Translations under genes and position numbers: made by a program | Notes under the pieces: model-generated | Told to the model about the DNA's origin: nothing | Seen by the model: the letters and a program-made list of their open reading frames with translations, nothing else | Databases searched by the model: none | Shown: piece by piece, positions 1 through 9,900 of the stretch | Numbering within the stretch: position 1 is the stretch's first letter | Layout of the letters: each line of letters begins with the position of its first letter | Source of the DNA: Ectocarpus siliculosus | Taxonomy: Eukaryota; Sar; Phaeophyceae; Ectocarpales; Ectocarpaceae | Assembly: GCA_000310025.1 (NCBI GenBank) | Contig: FN649739.1 | Location: forward strand, 2,354,696-2,377,525 | Direction of reading: 5' to 3' | DNA length: 22,830 bases

Positions 1-164
1 ACGAAAATGCAGACAAGAGACCGTCGAAGTCTCCGCCACGTGCGGCCGATGCGCATGTCGTTTCATCCCAAGGGCAGCCGCTTCTCCGAAGCAACTCCAG
101 AATGTCGTCACACCCGCCTAGCGCAGCACCGGCGCACGCCCGCCTACTGTACACAACTGCTGAG
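1..164 (+). CDS. First visible exon of the SCYL1-like gene (partial)
   Basis: Frame starting at base 3 is open for 54 codons to a GAG|GTGGAT donor at 164/165. Its last residues LLYTTAE align with the YVVTE strand of SCYL kinase domains, and splicing to 321 continues as QVIPLMRW. The earlier part is Ser/Pro/Arg-rich and looks like a lineage-specific insertion upstream of that strand. The acceptor has two AGs (317-318 and 319-320); only the second keeps frame with this donor. The N-terminal kinase lobe lies upstream of the window. Confidence 0.5.
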
Positions 165-3100
165 GTGGATCAGCTGTAGGGATGGAACCTGTTTTTCTTT
201 TTCGCCTTCCTCGGCACTCGCTATTCTATTCTTCGGCTGCGTGTGTCGTTCCTCCTACAACCCCCCCACCCGCCCCTGTCCGTCCTCGTCTGGACTACTG
301 TGCCCCTTTTGGTTTCAGAGCAAGTTATCCCGCTCATGCGCTGGGTCCGCGAATGCTGCGAGCCGGGCAAGAAGGACGAGCAGGTGCGCAACGAACGATG
401 TCGATGTCGCTTCTTTTCTACAAAAGCGCTTGTGAAGGATAGATAGATGTATGTAGGTGTCGCGGTATCCGACGGCAAGAAGCAAGCACACGTGTGTGGG
501 GGATGCGGCGAGACCACGTCACATAGGAGATCGCAATTTTGGCGCCATGTAAAGAACAACGTTTCCTGCTGTCGACCTGCCTCAAGAAATGGCGTGTTAT
601 AGAAAGGGTTGTAGATATATTTGAGGCTGTCGGTCACGTTTATTTTTTGGAGGGTGTCGTTCATCCGCTCCCCGCCGACGCAAGGGGATAAAAACGGTTT
701 CAGTTTTTTTTTTTTTTCACCTGCGAGCCTGTTATATATATATATATATTTTTTTTTTTAATGTTTTCGCTCGAAAGGTGGCGTGGGGGATGCACTGCCT
801 TTGCAGCGCCCTCAAGTTCCTGCACGAGGACTGCAAGTTCTACCACAACAACATCAGCACCGACACTGTCTTCGTCACGAGGTGATTGATTTGATCGATC
901 GAGCGTGCCCTGGCTTGGTCCATGGCACTACTCTCCCCTTTCTTGCGTTAGAACGCTAGGAAAAAGTGCATATTTTTCCCATCTTTTTTTCTTTATATGC
1001 ACATAATCCGTCAATATGTTCATGTCAGTCCTTCTCCTCATATTGGTATGCGATCAAACATCAGTGGCATCACCTCCCACGGAATGTAGCAGCCACTTGT
1101 CCCTTGCTCCGTACTGGTAACTGTCCTGTCTGTCCTTTGACATGGTTACTCAGCACCCCGGTATCGTCTTCCTCTGTCTGCGGTGCCCCCGGCCGTGCCT
1201 TCCCCAACACCACGTCGGAGCGCAACGTAACGCTGACAAGTCTTGGGCGTTCCACAGGCCAGAAGTCGCGAGACATGCCCTTTTTCCTGAGCCTATATAA
1301 GACGTCCATGGACCCGTTGCTCTGAGCAGTAGGAACCATCGCGAGGATACCAATCTTGGTTTTTGTAGGGGGTGCCGGGTGGGGTTAGGGATAGGGAATA
1401 CGAGACCCCCCTCTGTGTTTCATGCTACTCTGCCCGGAAATATAGGGACCATTGGGACAATCACATTTGTGTCTGAATAGTCCTATAATTCCGAAACAGA
1501 AGGGTTGTAGGTTAACAATACAGAGTCCGAACAGAAGGGTTGTAGGTTCACAATACAGATTCCGAACAGAGGTGTAGGTTAACAATACAATCCTTCGCGA
1601 AGGCGGCACCACGCTAACGCCTCTCTTGGTGATTGAACTCCTTTGTCGGGTCACTTGACTGAACTAACTGCTTTGTGCAGTGGCGGTGACTGGAAACTTG
1701 GGGGGATGGACCTTTTGTCCCCGCTTGGAGGGAAGGACTACTCCATCGCAGAGAGGCGGGGGCTGCAGCCTCGACAGTTTCAATCCGCGGAGAGGAACAA
1801 TGACGACTGGTGGCGGTATTCGGTGAGGATGGGAGGGACGGGTCCTGGTTGACTTTCGTCGCTCGCCTGTAGTGAGTGTGAAGTTGGGTAGGGTCGCTCT
1901 TCTCCGTTCCTCTCTTTTTCTCTGTCTCTGTATCTGTCTCGTTTGTTTTGTCTGTCTCTCTCTATCTCTCTCCCTCTCTCAATATGGTGTAAGTTTATGT
2001 CCACCTCTCCACTTCTCGATAACGATAACGCCCGTGCAAGCTGAAAGGTTCTTGAGCGCTAGCGCGAACTTTTTCCCCACGCCTCCTGCCGTTTTCCGTC
2101 CCGTTTTTTTAATATATTTCTGTTCACAATATTGCAGCCGACGTTGGATGGAGGAGGGGTCCACATGCCCATCCACTGCATGGACGTCTACGCCCTCGGC
2201 CGCCTGCTGGAGCGAGTTTATCCCGAGGGGACCCCGTCAGGGTTAGACAGGTGATGAGGACGGAAACAAGCGTAATTGTACCGCAGCTTGCACTGGAAAA
2301 CACCGCCACCACCACACCGCATGAACCGATTTTTGCAGCCTCAATTTATCCGGAGTGAAAATAGGGTGGCGTCGAGCCCTGTCCGAGAGCGATTACGGCA
2401 GGCACCGTCTTCGTCGGGCGGTGCAATCGAAAGGGGGAGTGTTATCTTACGTCATGCGTCACGAAAACGCTTCTTTGAGCTCCTGCCTGGAGTCCGGCCT
2501 GAAGCCGGAACTCGTACGCGAGGGGTAGTAGACACGGGTGCCACTAGTGCGATCTGAATACAATATAGTGGTGAAGACCGATAGTTACCGCGCCGGAACT
2601 GCGCTCTGCGTAATAGTACCGCAGACAAACCCATGGCGGGTTCGAAACATACATCGCTACAGCACACTCTCGGGGCGTCACGTTCATTGCTTGTCCAACC
2701 CGTCGCAACACCAAAAAAAATGCGTGAATGTCGCACAGGTACGTTGGCAAGATGCTGCTTCCAGAGCCGACGAAGAGACCAACGGCGTCCCAGTACCTGC
2801 GGTGCGCCTTTCTCAGGAAGCAGACCGTCAAGGATCTCACGGCGTTAGAGGTGAAGTGAACGTCACACGCACAAGCGCCGAAGGAAAGCTTAACATTGAG
2901 GAACCAACCCCCCACTCTTTTGTTTGTTTGCGGGTGATGCACGGGTCCGAAAACAAGTTTATAAAAGCCAGGGTTCTTTCGTCCGCACTGCTGTATTATA
3001 GTGGTTCTTGAGGCGTGTTTGAGGAGAACGCGCACCCCTATTTTTTTTTTTTCTTGGCGATGATGCACGGGTCCACAAGCAGCTAGCACAAGCGATTTCC

Positions 3101-5890
3101 CTCCTTTGTCCGCTCTACAGTGGTTGTCGAGGCCTGTGCACGCGCATGAGCAGCACAAGCCCGTCGGCTAGGCGATGGCGTCAGAGTACTACTACAATGT
3201 TCAAGCGGATTAGCGTTAATCTACCCTACCGCCTTGTTTGATGCTTGCTCACGGTTGTGCAATGGCCTTTTCTTTTTCCTTGGCTCGCCCGCGCGTGGGT
3301 CTGTTCGACGATTGTGTTTTTCGCTTCCGACAGATGTCGCATCACAATTATTTTTTGCTTGTTTTCTCGTACAAGTAATATTGTGACGCTTTCTCGCTTT
3401 TGTTCCCTTCTTTTTTTTTTTCCCGAGCAGCTTTTCTCGGTCAAGAGTCCGGAGGAGAAGGCGGAGCTTCTGCAGAGATTCGCGATCGAATCGCACTCGA
3501 AACAGGTGGGCGTGTTTTTGTTGTTTGTTGTGTGGTTGTGGTTGTTGTTGTTGTCGTCGTCGTTAGTAGTGGTGGTGGTGGTGGTGGTGGTGGTGGTGTT
3601 GTTGTTGTTGTTGTTGTTGTTACCGTTCTTGTTGTGGTGGTTGCTGTTGTTACCGTTCTTGTTGTGGTTGTTGTTGTTGTTGTCGTTCTTGTTGTTGCTG
3701 CTGTCGCGGTTGTCGATGTCGTTGTCGTTGTCATTGTCGTTTGTTGTGTTGGCATTTAGAACCGCTACGAGTAGGCACACACACTTGCCCCCCCCCGAGA
3801 TCATGGTACATACGATACGCCCCCCCAGCCCATGGCCCTTAAAAAGAAGCTTATTCCGTTCTTAGCCGACTGAAATAAGACTTGCATCTTTTTATTGGCC
3901 CGCCCGTTCGCGCGGTCGATGCCGTGTAATGGAAACACACTCACGGTTAGACCGGTCCATGCTAATAATAAAGACACACACGCAAACACGATGCGCAAGT
4001 GAACCATTATTTAGACCATGAGTACCCCCCCCCCCCTCTGTTTCTGGGGGAAAGGCGTTGATCCACAAGGTGGTGCCGCTGCTTCTAAGGGAGCTGGCGA
4101 CAGCATCGAACACAGCACCAGGCGCGCTGGCTCAAGGGGCTGCAAGGGCGACGGTCAACTTGTGCTTTCCGAAGCTCCTCGAGGCAAGCGAAGCGTGGTC
4201 GGGGTGTTGATGATGTTCGTTGTCGGTGTTGTCGTTTGTGTAATGGTGTTGTATGTGTCATGTTGGTGGTGGTGATGGTGTTATTGTTATCGTTGTTTGT
4301 GTTGTTGTTGTTGTTGTTGTTGTTGTTACTGTTGCAGCTGCTGCTGCTGCTGCTGCCGCTGATGATGATGATGAGATGCTGTCGCTGTCGTTGTTGCCGG
4401 GTCGAAGGTTACCCGTGATGACGACATTCTCTATCTGTTCCGCAGACACAACCGGCGTTACCAGGAGAGCAACTTCCCCTTCCTGTTACCAAAACCCATT
4501 TGCCCCGCTTTGCTTCAACGTCCCTCCACCTATATATAGATTTCGAAGGAGATGCCAGACGAAGACTTCCGCTCGACCATCCAGCCAACCATCGCCGGTC
4601 TCTTCGCCGTGAACGATCGAGGAGTGCGAGTAATGCTCCTCACCAGCATACCGTCGTACGGGAAACGGCTAGAGGACGCCGTAGTCAACGACCAGGTATT
4701 TAGGGTTAGGTTCGCCTCGCCAGGGGGTTATGTCGGTGTTTTGTTGTCCCGCTGGGACACAAACGGGTGCGAATCCAGACTTCCTTCGCAAGCCAGTTGC
4801 CGTAGGTGACACAAGATACTACACCCCCTGGATCGATTTTCAAAGCTCGATCTCTCCACAGCACAAGCGGTGGCGGTGCCGAAAAATGGCGGCGTCGAAC
4901 CATCTCGTCGAGAGCTTTCCAACAAACGTACCGTATGACTCATGCACCTTCTTCCTAGTGGAGTAGTGGAGCTGTGAAAATTGATCCAGTGGGTGTGGTA
5001 TATTGCGTCACCCCCGGTAGAGCTGAAGCGCCCCCCCCATAGGCTGGTGCTGCGCAGGCAGGGCTATCGGGTACGGCCACAACGTTGCTCCCGTTCAGCT
5101 TGCGGGGGTGTGTTGTTCGTCGTTACGTAACAGCAGTTGCTTATTTTTTTGGAAACACAGCCTGCCTACCCGGTTTGGGGTCTGTATATTCGTCTCTTCA
5201 TTGCAGGGAGAGCGGATACAGGGACACCCGTTGCCCCCTGTCCGCTTTCAGGTCTGCCTACCGCAGGTTGCATAATAATACCTCACCCCCTGGAACGATT
5301 TTGAAAGCTTCGTTACTCCACGACGAAGAGGGTGCTGAAATCAAAGGATGCGTTGTCGGAAAGCTCTCGGCCAGACGGTCCCAACGCCTCCCGCCATTTT
5401 CGGCACCGTCACTGCTTTCCCTCTCAAGTAATTGAGCTTTGAAAATCGGGCCAGTGTGTGTGATATGTTGCGCAACCTACGGCGCTCGTCTTAACGTTGC
5501 CTACTTTGGCGGAAACCGGGCGCGCATTTGTGCTCCGTCCTCTAGAGGACGCGTGGTCAATGGCCTAACAGCTAAGGCATGCAAGAACATGAGTACCACC
5601 CCCACCCCCCCCGCGCGCGTGCCGGTCTGCCCTCCCGCTCATGGGACGATCTGCCGCTGTTATCTGCACCAACTCCCTCCCAACGACAAGGTGTTCGAGC
5701 CGCTATGTGCGGGTTTTACGGATGCGGCCGCTCCGCTTCGTGAGCTGACGCTCAAGAGCATGGTGGCGTTCACGCAGCAGCTGTCGGAGAAGAACATGAA
5801 CGACAAGCTCATCAAGCACCTGGCAAGGCTGCAGGTGAGAATGATGCATGAATGCTGTACCTGCTGCTGTTACTGCTGTTGCTGCCGCTG

Positions 5891-5931
<41 letters not shown>

Positions 5932-6868
5932 CCGTCGAAGAATCACCTCACCGCGTCGCCCCTACCCCCCCTCCGGTGTTTTGCCATCGGGATTGGGTTT
6001 TCGTCGCTTGTCAACGACGTTGTAAAACAAGCCAAGTCACTTCATGAACTCGGCAACCAGGTTACCGGGTTTTTTTTTCCTCTGTTTTTTTTTTGCGGTA
6101 ACCATGAATGGTGGTCGAGTAGATCATGTTGTGCGGGGTCGAGAAGCCTCACTCCGCGCAAGGGGGATGATCGCACCACGTTGTGTTAAAATGGTCAAGC
6201 ATCCTCGAGGCAGCTACACAGTGCTTACAACTGTCTCTGGAAGTGAAAGCACCAGAAAATAAATTAAGTCATACATAGCTGTCATCCGTACGCAAGGAAG
6301 TAAGCACAAGATGCCGAACACCCTTAGCAGGATGCAGCTCACCCTTCATGCGACTCGCCGAATACCTCACGGCGCTTCGCGCTTGGTGATGTGAGAGCCT
6401 GGTCCGGTGAGAACCCGGCGTGCTCCGTCCCGGCTTTGTAGGGATGCGAGGTCAATAGTCTAACGACTACGGCATGCACGACTATGAGTACCCCCCCCCC
6501 CCCCCCCCCTCAAACGGTACACTACCGACTCCCCTCGCCCCCTGCTTTCTTGCATTTATTTTCAGCACATCCTCGCGAACCTCACGGCATTGTCCCCCCC
6601 TCCCCCCCCCCAAACGGTACCTATGCGGCCGCATTTCTTTCTCAGGGTGACGCGGAAGACTCCATCCGTACGAACGCGATTATTTTCCTGGGTAAGGTGG
6701 CGGCGCAGCTGAGCCCGGCCGTAAGGGACAAGGTGCTGCTGCCGGCGTTTGCCAGGGGGGTGAAGGATCCGTTCGTGGCGACGAGGCTGGCGGGGCTCAG
6801 GGCTACGGCGGCTTGCCACCAGCACTTTCGGGCGGAGGAGGTGGGTGCGGCAACAGGCGTCCCCGCTC

Positions 6869-6951
<83 letters not shown>

Positions 6952-9900
6952 CTTTCTCTCCACCCGGCTCCCCTTCTCTTTCCCAAGTAGTTTGTTGGTG
7001 TCTTTTTCAACCACAGAAGGTGGATGCGGAGGAAGGCGTCCCCGCTTTGCGTCTCTGCCTGCCTGCCTGCAGCGTATGTGTGTGTGGTCTCTCTCTCTCT
7101 CTCTCTCTGTTTCCTCAGTTCCAACCGCTGATCGGTCGTGCGTACTAATAATATTATGTTGACCCACAGTTCTGCAGACGATCGTGGTACGTGCCAACGA
7201 CCATACCCTGCGTGTCTCATGGTATTCTAGAAACCCAACACTCGACAAGGTTAACAGCCACGGCATGACACTGCACCACCACCCAACTAATGAGTACTTC
7301 ATCAACCGCTTGTTTCGTGCCATGAAACATTTGTTGAAGCCGATGTAAGCTAGTCAGCGCTGACTGGTTCTGACGGTTTGATTTCGGCCCCTAAGAGCAA
7401 CACCGCTGACCAGTCTAATGGTTTGATTCGGCTTCTAAAAGCGAAGCCGCTGACTACTTCTTCTGGTTTGATTTCGGCTTCTACAAGCAACACCACTGCA
7501 CCGCCGCCGCCACCACCACCCTCACCGCTTGCCGCCGGCGTCAACAGGTCTGCGCCAAGGTGCTCCCGACGGTGATGCTGTGCCTCATAGACCCGGGGTC
7601 AGAGGCGGTACGGGAGGCCGCCTTCGCGTGCGTGGACACGTATCTCTGCAAGCTTCGAGAGGTGTCGGAGAGGATGAAGGTGGAGGAGGAGGAGCGAAGA
7701 AGGATAGAGGTATGTGGGGCCCACAATGTGGTTGAATCCCCGCGGTAGCGCCGTTGCTGGGCAGCAGGCTTATGGACCTAGAATACCGCCAGTGCCCCTG
7801 TAAGTGTTGTTTTTTTTGTCGTCACTTCAAGCAGGCGGTCACTGCACTTGCGCGCCGGTTTCTCCAACCCGTGGTCACACAGAAAGGTTCTTCTCCACGA
7901 ACCCCCCCTGCCCACCCCTCCTGCGTACTCTGCCTTCGATTTTTCGTGCGAGAATAGTGCGGCACTCTCTTCCCTGCTGTACAGCGCCAGCGAAATTGCA
8001 GCTGGGCACATGCTGAAATCACCAAGTCGTCGTTCTGTGCTTTGAATGGCGCCGGTCTCTAAATAGCGCGGGTTGATTCGCCGGGCACATTCCGCTGTAC
8101 CGTTACTGTTACCGACAAGACATACGTACGAAACTGTGCAGCTACCAATGGTGTTCACGTAGGTGTCACGGCCTCTTCTTTGTTACGCCTCCAAGCCACA
8201 CGCCGCCGCGCACGAAACAGCACATAATCATTAGCGACATGTTTTCCTCTGCGATCACGATCACGCACGATAGGCGGAGGAGAAAGCGGCCGAGCTAGCG
8301 GCCCACGGCGTCAGCGGCGGCGGCGGAGGGAACGCGGCGGCGGGTGGTGGTGGTGTCGGAGGGGGCTCCGCGGGATCATCTTCGGCGGGGGCTGCGAAGA
8401 GGAGCTCCGCTGGGTCTGAATGGGGGAGGTGTGTGCGCGCTCACGACTAGCCCTAACCCTAACCCTGTTCAGACGGTGGCACATTCGTTTTCGAGGAGTG
8501 ACGCTGAGTTGTTGGAGTTCTCGCCTACTACTGCTTATAAGCATATATACCTGTGTTGTTGCTTGCGTCGCTTTGCCCTCCGAATGCAGGCCTTGTGGGG
8601 CATCGAACCTCTTTTTTTGTATTCAGAAGTTAGCAGACAGCGGTTATTGGTAATCGGGTTGAGTTGTCGCCCTTGGTGTCATGGCTTTTGGTTTCGTTTT
8701 GTTTATATTCCTACAGAAGTTTATAAGAATCCTTCGCAACCATTGCATCGTTGTCTTTCTTTTCGCTCTCACGCTATATATATATACACACACTCCCCCC
8801 CCCCGTCCCCTCCCCGCCCGGCGAACGCAAACGCCGTCGCCCTCTCGTCCAAACCCAACCCAAAACAGCTGGGCGCTGGGGAAGCTCTCCGAGACTCTCG
8901 CTAGCTCGGCCCTCCCCAGCAGCGGACCCGTCGGGGCGGCAGGAGGTGGTGCCGACACGATGAGCAACAGCAACAGCAGCACCTCGTTGGCATCGGCGGC
9001 GATGTCTCCGCCCCCTTCGGCATCGTCGTCGGGGGTGCCGAGACACCACACCACGGCCCTAGGCCTTAACCTCAACGGCGCCGGCAACGTGTCGGCGAGC
9101 ATTCCCGGTTCGGTGGCGTCGGCGGTGGCTGCGGGTCTCCCCGTCGGCGGAGGAGGCGGTGCGAGCGGGAAGGGGATGTTTGGCTATGTCCCCGGGGAGG
9201 AGGGGGAGGATGACGGTGATGGCGGCGGCGAAGACGAATGGCAGGTGCGGTGGTGGTGGTGGTGGTGGTGGTGGTGACAGTGGTGATGTTGGTGGTGCTG
9301 GTGCTGGTGTTGATCGTGCTGGTGCTGTTGCTTTTGCTGTTGTTGTTGTTGTTGGTGGTGGTGGTTCACGCATCGCAAACATTTTTTTTCTCACCTCGAC
9401 GCAGTGCATATCCACACGGCGAACCGACATCAACCATCGCGTACTTGTTAACAGTTCCGTATTTGAACAGCAAGGGCAAACGAATAGCGCTTGGATGCTC
9501 CCTAATCCACGCAACAAGCAACATGAAGTTGTAAAGCTCCACGCTGCCCACCAAGATGCCTTGTGCCACACACCCCCGCGCCGGCCCAGAGCATTTGCGG
9601 GAGATGTCTCTCTCAACGGGAAAGAGTAACAGCGCTCCGTTCCGAAATGGAGACACATTGGTCATACTCTCTTCCGCGTGCCCCCCATCCCCCTGTTGGT
9701 GATTGCAGGACGCAAGAGACATCCAGCCCGCACCAGGGTCTACAAACGGGTGCACGACCAATGCCGCCGCGGGTTCGAAGCCCTCGTCGATCCTCAGCCT
9801 CAAGAAAGCCAGCCCCCCCGGAGGGGTTTCTGCCGCCCCTGCGGCCGGCCGCGGCGGCGGCGGCGGCGCGGGGGAAGGGTGGGACTGGGACGGCCTCGAC

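Noticed and set aside
3226-3865. ORFs rich in Asn/Thr or Val/Leu on both strands
   Set aside because: They translate the GTT/GGT microsatellite of intron 7 and cross the real exon 3431-3505 in wrong frames.
4540-4558. Alternative starts of SCYL1 exon 9 at 4540, 4549 or 4552
   Set aside because: They require a phase-0 donor, but every GT near the end of exon 8 is phase 1 or 2. The 4205/4559 pair keeps frame and aligns without gaps to SCYL sequences.
6562-7323. 253-codon minus-strand ORF with RERERE
   Set aside because: Antisense to SCYL1 exon 11 and driven by the (TC)n repeat.
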